DNA of 64,000 nucleotides, taken from positions 1 through 64,000 of the forward strand of contig CAIKVH010000132.1 in assembly GCA_903830725.1 (NCBI GenBank), in the 5' to 3' direction. Below, piece by piece: positions 56,983 to 64,000 of the stretch. The translations under genes were made by a program, and so were the position numbers. The notes below the pieces were generated by a model that searched no databases, was not told the DNA's origin, and worked only from the letters and a program-made list of their open reading frames with translations. Position 1 is the stretch's first letter, and each line of letters starts with the position of its first letter. The DNA is from an uncultured Burkholderiales bacterium. GTDB lineage: Bacteria > Pseudomonadota > Gammaproteobacteria > Burkholderiales > Burkholderiaceae_C.

Positions 56983-58059
56983 TCATACTAAGCACTGTTC
57001 TAACCCTTGTAAGAAAATATCTCTGGGTAAATCGATCCCAATGAATACCATTTTATTCATCCGAGGCTCCTCTCGGCCCCACGCAGGCCCTAAATCACTT
57101 CCCATTAACTGGTGTACGCCTTGAAAGATGACCTTTTTATCAGTGCCCTTCATGAACAGTACTCCTTTATAGCGAAGCATCTTGGGTCCGTAAATATTAA
57201 CAATAGCGCCCAAAAAATCCTCTAACTTGGCGGGATCAAAGGCTCTTTTAGATTTAAAAACGAAGCTTTTGACATCATCATCAAAGTGGTGATGGTGACC
57301 TGCGCCGTGATCCCCCCCCTCTGAGTGAGAGGGATGATTGCAGTTGGGCCCATGAACGTGATCGTCGTGCGCGTGATCATGATGATGATGGATGTGATCA
57401 TTCGCCTCGGCCAGGAAATCTGGATCGATTTCTAGTTTTGTATTTAAGTTGAATCCTTTTAAATCAAACACATCCGCTATAGCCACTTCTCCAAAATGCA
57501 CACTCTTTTGCGGCGCTCTTGGGTTCATATGCGTCAGGCGGTGCTGCAAAGCACTCAATTCAGCGGAGCTAACGAGATCGGCTTTACTGATAAATATTTG
57601 ATCCGCAAAGCCCACCTGTCTCCTCGCCTCTTGACGGTCATTGAGTTGAGTCTGGGCGTGCACCGCATCCACCAAAGTTAAAATTGAGTCAAGCAAATAG
57701 GACTCTGCAATCTCATCATCCATAAAAAAGGTCTGCGCTACGGGACCAGGATCTGCGAGTCCAGTTGTTTCAATCACAACTCGGTCAAAATCTAACTCTC
57801 CACTTCTTTTCTTGGCCGCCAAGTCCCGAAGCGTGGTTCTTAAATCCTCACGAATCGTGCAGCAAACACACCCATTACTCATCTGAATAATTTGTTCGCT
57901 CGTCTCAGACACCAAAATGTCGTTGTCGATATTCTCCTCACCGAATTCATTCTCTATGATGGCTATCTTTTGGCCATGCGCTTCACTTAAAACGCGCTTT
58001 AAAAGAGTGGTTTTTCCAGAGCCTAGAAAGCCCGTGAGTACAGTTGCAGGGATTAGCAT
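56983..58059 (-). CDS. CobW/COG0523-family GTPase with His-rich metal-binding segment
   Basis: 358 residues. G3E GTPase: TVLTGFLGSGKTTLLKRVL (Walker A, about 6-24), ENEFGEENID, the metal motif SNGCVCCTIREDL (CxCC), VIETTGLADPGPV, ISKADLVS. A His/Asp-rich stretch (about 218-255, with IHHHHDHAHDDHVHG and GAGHHHHFDD) precedes the CobW C-terminal domain (FKSKRAFDPAKLEDFL). The family inserts or supplies metals, often zinc. It lies next to a dksA with a reduced zinc finger, and a perfect palindrome sits just upstream (58079-58092). Confidence 0.92.
   Translation of the reverse strand: MLIPATVLTGFLGSGKTTLLKRVLSEAHGQKIAIIENEFGEENIDNDILVSETSEQIIQMSNGCVCCTIREDLRTTLRDLAAKKRSGELDFDRVVIETTGLADPGPVAQTFFMDDEIAESYLLDSILTLVDAVHAQTQLNDRQEARRQVGFADQIFISKADLVSSAELSALQHRLTHMNPRAPQKSVHFGEVAIADVFDLKGFNLNTKLEIDPDFLAEANDHIHHHHDHAHDDHVHGPNCNHPSHSEGGDHGAGHHHHFDDDVKSFVFKSKRAFDPAKLEDFLGAIVNIYGPKMLRYKGVLFMKGTDKKVIFQGVHQLMGSDLGPAWGREEPRMNKMVFIGIDLPRDIFLQGLEQCLV
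57312..57319. repeat. C8 homopolymer in the COG0523 GTPase gene
   Basis: Eight C on the plus strand, inside the His-rich linker coding region (GGDHG). Frameshifts here would remove the C-terminal domain. Confidence 0.9.
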
Positions 58060-58078
58060 GCATGCGCCTTTTGAATAT

Positions 58079-58092
58079 GTAATTTAAATTAC
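58079..58092. promoter_or_regulatory. 14-bp perfect palindrome upstream of the COG0523 GTPase gene
   Basis: GTAATTTAAATTAC lies 19 bases before the ATG. It has the size and A/T-rich symmetry of Fur/Zur-family operators but is not a clear match to a known Zur consensus. Confidence 0.4.
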
Positions 58093-58179
58093 TCTATTAA
58101 TTCAAAAATGAATACTTAATGAATAATTAAAGATTGCTAAACAGAATTTTAGACAACCCGGTATTTTAATCGATTTTGA

Positions 58180-59409
58180 CTATTTCTTCAACACCACCAA
58201 CCCCTTCAGGTATTCGCCTTCGGGGAAGTTAATCGTCATGGGATGGTCGGGCGCAGCGCCTAGGCGCTGCATGATAAAACCGTCGACGCCCGCATCAGTT
58301 CCTGCAGAAGCCACTATTTTGTGAAACAAATCTGCCGAAATTCCGCCAGAGCAACTAAATGTAAAAAGAACCCCTTTAGGATTTAACAATTTAAAAGCCA
58401 ACCGGTTGATATCTTTATAAGCCCTTGCCGCTCTTTCAGCGTGGGCAGCAGAGGGGGCAAATTTTGGAGGATCAAGTACGATGGCGTCAAAAGTCTCACC
58501 GGCTTTTATGAGTTCCCGCAAAGTCTGATTGACATCTGCATCTCTAAACTCAGCATACGTCGAATCTAATGCGTTTAACTTCAGCTGTTCTTTTGCCTTT
58601 TCTAAAGCAGGCGCTGAAGAATCTACTGATAAAACATAAGCACCTTCATCCAGATTTCCCTTAGCCTGCATTGCTTTTAGTGCGGCAACTGTGAAGCCCC
58701 CTGTGTAACAATAACAGTTTAGGATTCTTGTAAAGTCGAGCCGTTTTGCATATTCACTAAAGAGCTTGCGACTGTCCCGCTGATCTAAGTAAAAGCCGGT
58801 TTTGTGCCCCTCCTCAATATCCAAGGAAAGCAACCAATCGTGCTCACGAATCACAATCTGTGTATCGCCCTTTACCTCATTCCCAAACCCACCAGGCCCC
58901 CACAACCACCCTGTCTTGGGCTCTAAACCCTCTAAGGCTCTGACACCTGAGTCAGAGCGTTCGTAAATGCGACTGACCCCATCAACCGTTGCGAGGGCCT
59001 TTGTGATAACTGATTTAAACCGCTCTGATCCCGCACTTAGAAACTGAACAACTAAGACATCTGTGTACCGGTCCACGATCAGACCGGGCAGTCCGTCAAC
59101 TTCTCCGTGAATTAAGCGGACACCGTCGCTTTGCAGATCAAAGTACTCGCGAGCTTGGACACTATTTTTGATTTGTTTTAAAAAGAAGCTCTCATCAATT
59201 CGCTCTTCTTGTATGAAGCTCCAAATACGAACCCTTATCTTTGAAGTCGGACTAAACGCCCCCCAACCCAGAAATGCGCCCTCATGGCTCTCAACACGCA
59301 CAGTCTCCCCAGAGTCCCCGCCACCCGTCGCAATGGCAGAATCAAATATCCAAGGATGCCCCCTCAGAGCGGCGCGGTCTTTGCCGGGCTTTAAACGAAT
59401 CGTTTTCAC
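58180..59409 (-). CDS. rlmI: 23S rRNA (cytosine1962-C5)-methyltransferase RlmI-like
   Basis: 409 residues from GTG 59409 (MKTIRLKPGKDRAALRGHPW), the usual family start; a TTG at 59421 would add four residues. An N-terminal PUA domain (RLKPGKDRAALRGHPWIFDSAI), then a class I methyltransferase: NCYCYTGGFTVAALKA (SAM motif), VLSVDSSAPALEKAKEQ, IVLDPPKFAPSAAHAERA and FTFSCSGGISADLFHK with the catalytic Cys. It lies directly downstream of xerC. Confidence 0.93.
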   Translation of the reverse strand: MKTIRLKPGKDRAALRGHPWIFDSAIATGGGDSGETVRVESHEGAFLGWGAFSPTSKIRVRIWSFIQEERIDESFFLKQIKNSVQAREYFDLQSDGVRLIHGEVDGLPGLIVDRYTDVLVVQFLSAGSERFKSVITKALATVDGVSRIYERSDSGVRALEGLEPKTGWLWGPGGFGNEVKGDTQIVIREHDWLLSLDIEEGHKTGFYLDQRDSRKLFSEYAKRLDFTRILNCYCYTGGFTVAALKAMQAKGNLDEGAYVLSVDSSAPALEKAKEQLKLNALDSTYAEFRDADVNQTLRELIKAGETFDAIVLDPPKFAPSAAHAERAARAYKDINRLAFKLLNPKGVLFTFSCSGGISADLFHKIVASAGTDAGVDGFIMQRLGAAPDHPMTINFPEGEYLKGLVVLKK

Positions 59410-59425
59410 AGAAAAATCCAATTAA

Positions 59426-60439
59426 TTATTTTTGAGAAGACCTCTTGACCTTTGAGGCCCTTGGGTGAGCGCTATCATAGGCTTTAGCCAAGTGTTGAAA
59501 ATCAAGTCTCGTATAGACCTGCGTGGTCGAGATATTGGCATGCCCCAACATTTCTTGCACAGCCCTTAAGTCTGAACTGGACTGTAACAGATGGCTTGCA
59601 AATGAGTGGCGAAGCATATGAGGATGCACCGGAGTAGAGAGGCCGGCGTTCAAGCTTCGTCTGCGAAGGCGTTGCCAAATGGACTGGGGTGTAAGACGTG
59701 TGCCGTTGTGCCCAATGAAAAGTGCGTAAGTATCATTTTTACTAGGTGAAGTCGACTCATCTCCTTTGAGTTTCTCTTGCCTTTGAGCAATCCATGCTTT
59801 TAAAGCCTTAGTGGCTTGCTCCCCCACTGGCACTGTTCGCCACTTGCTACCTTTACCCAAAACATGAGCCTCACCACCCTCTAGGTCAACCCATCCTCTG
59901 AGTTTCGAATGGGAGGAGTCAACATCTAGGCCACAGAGCTCAGATACGCGAAGGCCACTTCCGTAAAGCAACTCCACCATTGCGCTATCTCTGAGTTCGT
60001 ACCACATAGCGTCCGTCTCCTCGGGAGCGTGATAGTCTGCGAGCATAACCGCATCATCAACGCTCAAAGCTTTAGGCAGGGGTTTGGAGGCTTTTGGTGA
60101 CTTAATGCCAACGACTGGATTAACTTTGACATGACCTTGGCGACCTAGCCACGCGTAAAATCCTCTCCAACCTGAGAGGATGAGAGCTATTCCCCTTGGC
60201 GACCTGCCCGAACTGTGCATTCGAGCAAGCCAACGTCTGAAGTCCGAACTAGTAGCGGCAGTAGGCGCCAAACCACTTTCGTTCAAAAGTTCTGTGAGTT
60301 TCTTTAGATCCTCAACATAAAGCTCACAGGTGCGTTTAGCGAGTCTTTTCTCAAACCGCACATGATCCAAATACGCCTTCATTAAAGGATGACTAGGCTC
60401 AATCTGAGCAGATGCGTCAGTGGCTTTGATCGAGGGCAT
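59426..60439 (-). CDS. xerC: Tyrosine recombinase XerC
   Basis: 337 residues. With XerD it resolves chromosome dimers at dif. N-terminal SAM-like domain (HPLMKAYLDHVRFEKRLAKRTCELY) and catalytic domain with the Arg in LLYGSGLRVSELCGLDV, HMLRHSFASHLLQS (HxxR) and MLGHANISTTQVYTRLDF (second His and nucleophile Tyr). Slightly long owing to an insert near 215-230. Grouping of dapF, DUF484 and xerC matches other proteobacteria. Confidence 0.95.
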   Translation of the reverse strand: MPSIKATDASAQIEPSHPLMKAYLDHVRFEKRLAKRTCELYVEDLKKLTELLNESGLAPTAATSSDFRRWLARMHSSGRSPRGIALILSGWRGFYAWLGRQGHVKVNPVVGIKSPKASKPLPKALSVDDAVMLADYHAPEETDAMWYELRDSAMVELLYGSGLRVSELCGLDVDSSHSKLRGWVDLEGGEAHVLGKGSKWRTVPVGEQATKALKAWIAQRQEKLKGDESTSPSKNDTYALFIGHNGTRLTPQSIWQRLRRRSLNAGLSTPVHPHMLRHSFASHLLQSSSDLRAVQEMLGHANISTTQVYTRLDFQHLAKAYDSAHPRASKVKRSSQK

Positions 60440-60488
60440 ATTTAAATGATCTATGAGGGAATTGGCCTTTAAACGTTAAAACTGAAAT

Positions 60489-61205
60489 CTACCTAAGCCG
60501 ATTTAGACAAGCACTAGCAAGCTCACCAATTTGTTCTAAGAAAACTGTCCCCATTGCGCTGTGGTAACGGTGTTCATCTTCGGAGGCAAGCACCAACAAC
60601 CCAATGGTGGGCGTACTAACTTTTACACCATCATGAATGGGGGTGACACTAGATGACTCAAAAGCACGTAAAGGTATGAGCGCAATTGATTTGGCCTCAG
60701 CAGGTCTAGCTAGCCAATTAACGGCTTCAAATCCTGTATTGGGTCCGCAATAAGGAGTTTGCAACGAGGTTGCAAACTTTTGTACATCTTCGGAAAATCC
60801 CTTGGCGAAATTTTCCTTCTTTGCCGTTTTACTGACCTCCCATACTTTAAGGGCGGCTTGTGGAATATCAAAAGAAGTTTCAAGTCTTTTGACCAAAATT
60901 TCCGGGATCTCAATTGCCTTTGGTACCTGCAAGAGGTGCAGAGTCCAAAGATGAACGTGTTCGGCGATGACTGAATAGTCGCCCCCGTTTCTGACCATAT
61001 CCATCATACGCAACTCTAGACCCTTGATCTTTTCACGCATAAGTTCCGCCTGTCTTTCAGGCAAGCTGACAGCCCTGTTTCCGTGTGGACTGCTTAAGCG
61101 TATAGAACCCAAGACCTCGGCGTGGCGTACAAAGAAGTCTGGAGTGTTGACCAAGAAATTGGCAATATCGTCTTCTGTGATGGGAGACATAGTTGAATCA
61201 TTCAT
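60489..61205 (-). CDS. DUF484 GAF-like protein
   Basis: 238 residues. ITEDDIANFLVNTPDFFVRHAEVLGSIRLSSPHGNRAVSLPERQAELMREKIKGLE at the N-terminus is the DUF484 signature, followed by a GAF-like domain with IGLLVLASEDEHRYHSAMGTVFLEQIGELASACLNRL. Function unknown; it lies between dapF and xerC as in gamma- and betaproteobacteria. Its start overlaps the dapF end by eight bases. Confidence 0.93.
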   Translation of the reverse strand: MNDSTMSPITEDDIANFLVNTPDFFVRHAEVLGSIRLSSPHGNRAVSLPERQAELMREKIKGLELRMMDMVRNGGDYSVIAEHVHLWTLHLLQVPKAIEIPEILVKRLETSFDIPQAALKVWEVSKTAKKENFAKGFSEDVQKFATSLQTPYCGPNTGFEAVNWLARPAEAKSIALIPLRAFESSSVTPIHDGVKVSTPTIGLLVLASEDEHRYHSAMGTVFLEQIGELASACLNRLR

Positions 61206-62118
61206 GGATATTTATATTACCTTTAAACACACTTACTGCTGGACCTGTCATGAACACTGAAGAAGCGTTTTGAAGTGACTGCGCCTTCATCCATTCAATG
61301 GTGAGCACACCACCCCTCGTCTGTACGTTAACACAAGAGTCTAGCAAGTCTTTTTGAATCCCTGTAACCACCGCTGCGCAGGCGCCAGTCCCGCAGGCCA
61401 GCGTCTCGCCTGCACCGCGCTCAAACACCCGTAATTTAATCATGTCTCGAGCGAGGATTTGCATAAAGCCGACATTAACCCGCTTAGGAAACGCAGGGTG
61501 ATGCTCAACCCAGGGCCCTAAACTTAAAACCGGGGCTCGCTCTACATCTTCAACAAGGATTACCGCATGGGGGTTACCCATTGATAAAACAAATAGAGGG
61601 AAATTGGCGCCTTTCCCAGTCGCAGAAACAACACCTTGTTCTAGGCAATACTTTTGAACGCCAGACAGCTCCCAGCTTATAAATTCGCTGGTTTGTGAGA
61701 CCTGTGTTGCCTGAACTGGATTAAAGGGAATTCGCGCAGATTCGAATACAGGGGATCCCATATCAACTCTGACACGACCATCACTTTGTGCGTGGAGTTC
61801 AATTTCACCGCCGTGGACTTTTACTCGAATAGGATTTTTCTTCGTCAATCCTGACTCATGAACAAAGCGAACAAAACAGCGGGCTCCGTTCCCGCAGTGT
61901 TCCACCTCGCCGCCGTCTGAGTTGTGAATGACGTATTCAAAATCCACACCCGGATAAGGCGCTGCTCTGACCGTTAGTATTTGATCAGCACCTACGCCAA
62001 AGTGACGGTCAGCGATAAAGCGGTAATCCTCAGATTTAAGCCCGTAGTTGAGCTTGGTTTCATCTATGACCACAAAGTCGTTACCAGCGCCTTGCATTTT
62101 TGTAAAAGGGATATTCAT
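61198..62118 (-). CDS. dapF: Diaminopimelate epimerase
   Basis: 306 residues. It converts LL- to meso-diaminopimelate, for lysine and for MurE. Seen: FTKMQGAGNDFVVID, HNSDGGEVEHCGNGARCFVRFV with the first catalytic Cys, SMGNPHAVILVEDVE, and ERGAGETLACGTGACAAVV with the second Cys. First gene of the dapF-DUF484-xerC-rlmI run. Confidence 0.97.
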   Translation of the reverse strand: MNIPFTKMQGAGNDFVVIDETKLNYGLKSEDYRFIADRHFGVGADQILTVRAAPYPGVDFEYVIHNSDGGEVEHCGNGARCFVRFVHESGLTKKNPIRVKVHGGEIELHAQSDGRVRVDMGSPVFESARIPFNPVQATQVSQTSEFISWELSGVQKYCLEQGVVSATGKGANFPLFVLSMGNPHAVILVEDVERAPVLSLGPWVEHHPAFPKRVNVGFMQILARDMIKLRVFERGAGETLACGTGACAAVVTGIQKDLLDSCVNVQTRGGVLTIEWMKAQSLQNASSVFMTGPAVSVFKGNINIHE

Positions 62119-62191
62119 GCATTAATTATCCCACTACAGAACGGTAGATCTTGAGCAAGAACTCCTAAATCAATACTCCTAATTCTGGTGC

Positions 62192-62247
62192 CTAGAACCT
62201 GCAGTTTAGAGCCTAATACTTAGAGACTGATGTTTTGAATCTGCACT
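62192..62247. repeat. Eight degenerate heptad repeats between dapF and the CMD-like gene
   Basis: Eight consecutive 7-bp units: CTAGAAC, CTGCAGT, TTAGAGC, CTAATAC, TTAGAGA, CTGATGT, TTTGAAT, CTGCACT. Position 1 is C/T and position 2 is T in all; position 3 is a purine in seven of eight. The reverse complement of the 174-201 repeat (CTAAGAG) fits the same pattern. Confidence 0.65.
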
Positions 62248-62329
62248 TTCTACACTTGCTAATCAGAATTGCCTGGCAAGCCCTTTCAAATAGCTTTAGA
62301 ATTCAAATATTTACTTAAAGGTCAACAGC

Positions 62330-62875
62330 ATGCGTATCCCCGACTGGACACAAGAACAAGAAGCTCGCCCAGAAGAACTCGTCAATTCAATTCTAGAACG
62401 CCGAGGCGGCGCGCTTTTAAACCTGGATAAAGCACTTCTTTGGAGTGAACCCGTCGCTAGAGGTTGGAACGTTTATTTAAAAAACGTGCGGACTGGTTTA
62501 ACTACGAGTCGCAAACTCAGGGAGCTCGGTATTTGTACCGTCGCGGTTTTAACCGGAGCAATTTACGAATACCACCATCACAAGCCTGACTTTCTTGCTG
62601 CAGGGGGCACGCAAGCTGAACTTGACTCACTGGACAGGATTTTAAAGAACAATCCAGGGAGCGTAGTGACAGATCCAAGTTTGGGTGAGTTAGAGCGAAT
62701 TGTGATTCAATACGCCGCTCAAATGACATTAACAGTCAAAATCGAAGACAGCGTTTTCAACCAACTTAAATCGCATTTAGGCACTCAGGAAATTGTGGAA
62801 TTAACCACTGCCATCGCAACCTACAACATGGTTGCGCGGTTTTTAGTTGCGCTTGGAGTGACGCCTGAGAAGTAA
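62330..62875 (+). CDS. Carboxymuconolactone decarboxylase-like protein
   Basis: 181 residues; ATG 62330 has AAAGGTCA about nine bases upstream. The helical CMD fold is recognised from TTSRKLRELGICTVAVLTGAIYEYHHHKPDFLAAGGTQAELDSL, ELERIVIQYAAQMT and GTQEIVELTTAIATYNMVARFLVALGV. No CxxC is present, so it is not an AhpD-type peroxidase reductase. The substrate is unknown; such proteins take part in aromatic compound breakdown or are uncharacterised. No signal peptide. Confidence 0.85.
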   Translation: MRIPDWTQEQEARPEELVNSILERRGGALLNLDKALLWSEPVARGWNVYLKNVRTGLTTSRKLRELGICTVAVLTGAIYEYHHHKPDFLAAGGTQAELDSLDRILKNNPGSVVTDPSLGELERIVIQYAAQMTLTVKIEDSVFNQLKSHLGTQEIVELTTAIATYNMVARFLVALGVTPEK

Positions 62876-62919
62876 ATCCAAATCTAAGCTGATTGCTACG
62901 TCTTTGCTTAACCAAGCAT

Positions 62920-62963
62920 CCCATTAAACTTGTAAGCTCTGTATTGGTTACGAGTTAAATGGG
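62920..62963. terminator. Long hairpin between convergent genes
   Basis: A 16-base arm (62920-62935, starting CCCATTAAAC) pairs with 62948-62963 (ending AAATGGG) with one wobble and one mismatch across a 12-base loop. It lies 45 bases past the CMD-like stop and 39 past the Bug-gene stop. No U-run. Confidence 0.5.
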
Positions 62964-63001
62964 TATATTTATATTGGATAAAGCAAAAAACGTCAATGCA
63001 T

Positions 63002-64000
63002 CTATTCTGCACGAATATTATTATCTTTCACGACTTTAGCCCAGGTCGTTATTTGTTTATCAATAAACACTCTCGCATTCTCACTTGAGCCACCAATCAC
63101 ATCGATACCCTGCGCATCCAGTTTTTTTGCAACCTCTGGATTTTTAAGGACTTTATTTAAAGCCTCATTCATCCTCTTCACGATGTCAGGAGGCGTTTTA
63201 GCGGGTGCCAAAAATGCCCACCATGACGGCGCCTCAAAGCCTGGATAGCCAAGTTCCTCAATGGTTGGCACATTGGGTAGGTCTGGACTCCTGTGTTTAG
63301 AGGTCACTGCCAAGGGACGAAGTCTTTGCGCATCAATATGGGGTTTGGTAACGAATACAGAGGCCATCGTCAAAGGGACGTGTCCTGCAACTGCGTCGGT
63401 CATCAAAGGGCCCCCTCCTTTGTAAGGTATGTGTGTCCAGTCCAAATGAGAGTTCTTACCCAGTAAAGCCATCGATAGGTGCCCAAGGCTGCCATTTCCA
63501 ATGGTCCCGAAACTCACGTTTTTTCCAGCCTTCGCTGCGTTCACCACATCTGCAAACGTCTTGTACTCAGATCCAACGTACGTGGCAAGTACCATTGGCG
63601 ATGTACCAACAAGGACCAGGGGGGTTAGATCTTTTTGGGCGTCATAAGAGAGTGTTGGAAAAATGCTGGAATTCACGCCGTGTGTGTCAAAAACAACTGC
63701 AAAGGTATAGCCGTCTGCAGCAGACTGCGCTACAAGGGCCGTTCCAATGGTGCCAGAGGCACCGCCTTTGTTGTCAACAATCACTGTCTGCCCAAGCTCT
63801 TGACCAAGGGGCTGAGAAATAATCCGAGCAACTTGGTCAACGGAGCCCCCCGCAGGGAAAACTGCGATTAAAGTAATGGGCTTGCGCGTTGGCCATGCGC
63901 TTTGAGCATCAGCGGTTTGCATGCCAAGCAAAAAACCAAGAACTAAAAATACATTTGAACTGATTTTGGAAGCTTTAGAGGCAGTCCTGCTTTTGGGAAC
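63002..64000 (-). CDS. Bug/TctC-family tripartite tricarboxylate transporter receptor (5' partial)
   Basis: The frame stays open from 63931 to the window edge, so the gene starts beyond base 64000; the TTG at 63931 is not the true start. The extra residues supply the signal peptide (SSNVFLVLGFLLGMQTADAQS, cleaved after ADA). The mature domain has PTRKPITLIAVFPAGGSVDQVARIIS, VDNKGGASGTIGTALVAQSAADGYTFAVV, YKGGGPLMTDAVAGHVPLTM, RLRPLAVTSKHRSPDLPNVPTIEELGYPGFE and APAKTPPDIVKRMNEALNKVL. It binds a small organic anion in the periplasm; no TctA/TctB genes are nearby, typical for Burkholderiales. Confidence 0.93.
   Translation of the reverse strand, partial: VPKSRTASKASKISSNVFLVLGFLLGMQTADAQSAWPTRKPITLIAVFPAGGSVDQVARIISQPLGQELGQTVIVDNKGGASGTIGTALVAQSAADGYTFAVVFDTHGVNSSIFPTLSYDAQKDLTPLVLVGTSPMVLATYVGSEYKTFADVVNAAKAGKNVSFGTIGNGSLGHLSMALLGKNSHLDWTHIPYKGGGPLMTDAVAGHVPLTMASVFVTKPHIDAQRLRPLAVTSKHRSPDLPNVPTIEELGYPGFEAPSWWAFLAPAKTPPDIVKRMNEALNKVLKNPEVAKKLDAQGIDVIGGSSENARVFIDKQITTWAKVVKDNNIRAE

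Noticed and set aside
1-64000. CRISPR arrays, prophage, insertion sequences, tRNA or rRNA genes
   Set aside because: No spaced direct repeats of CRISPR type, transposase or phage genes, or tRNA-like folds were seen; XerC at 59426-60439 is the housekeeping recombinase.

Overview
This window reads as a chromosomal segment of a betaproteobacterium of the order Burkholderiales with moderately low G+C (mid-40s percent by eye). The evidence is gene order and protein style: the accB-accC-prmA block, the ffh / ypjD-PP0621-ampD neighbourhood, nrdA-nrdB followed by a lysine/alanine-rich H1-like protein, a complete mraZ-to-lpxC division and cell-wall (dcw) cluster, a betaproteobacterial-type DksA with a reduced zinc finger, and a Bug-family solute receptor at the right edge. 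I saw no rRNA, tRNA, insertion sequence, prophage or CRISPR array; this is a dense core-genome region.

Left part (1-15.0 kb): the C-terminus of a methyltransferase, a membrane-anchored coiled-coil alpha-carbonic anhydrase, an SMP-30-type lactonase, a cupin, miaB (tRNA methylthiolation), ffh (signal recognition particle), serC, then ypjD-PP0621-ampD, and a class Ia ribonucleotide reductase (nrdA, nrdB). nrdA carries a convincing tandem pair of NrdR boxes over a sigma-70-like promoter. An H1-like DNA-binding protein follows.

Middle part (15.0-35.6 kb): on the minus strand, a PfkB kinase, a zinc-ribbon membrane protein, prmA, accC, accB and a TlpA-like thioredoxin. A conserved unknown gene is divergent from mpl (murein recycling). 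Next come a DASH-type cryptochrome, aroG, tldD, a beta-hydroxyacid dehydrogenase coupled to rodA, then a plus-strand run of esterase, RNase II-family exonuclease, TonB-like protein, mtgA and ruvC. BON-domain and CsbD-like stress proteins follow.

The dcw cluster (35.6-55.1 kb, minus strand) encodes UDP-MurNAc-pentapeptide and lipid II synthesis (murC, D, E, F, mraY, murG, ddl), septal synthesis (ftsI, ftsW, ftsL, ftsQ), the division ring (ftsA, ftsZ), lipid A synthesis (lpxC), rsmH and the regulator mraZ. Nearly all junctions overlap by one to ten bases, implying one translationally coupled operon; the exception is a 309-base ftsA-ftsZ gap holding candidate small ORFs. MurD has a large acidic insertion and MurC a strongly basic tail. 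Upstream of mraZ are four GTG-containing repeats spaced exactly 10 bp, fitting MraZ autoregulation.

Right part (55.1-64 kb): dksA with a lysine-rich N-terminal extension built partly from a 15-bp tandem repeat, a His-rich CobW/COG0523 GTPase preceded by a perfect palindrome, rlmI, xerC, a DUF484 protein, dapF, a carboxymuconolactone decarboxylase-like protein and a Bug-type receptor cut by the window edge. No obviously new multi-gene system is present. The most interesting unexplained signals are the charge-complementary MurC/MurD segments, degenerate heptanucleotide repeats in intergenic DNA, the ftsA-ftsZ gap, the G/C homopolymer tracts, and the alternative start codons of the dcw operon.
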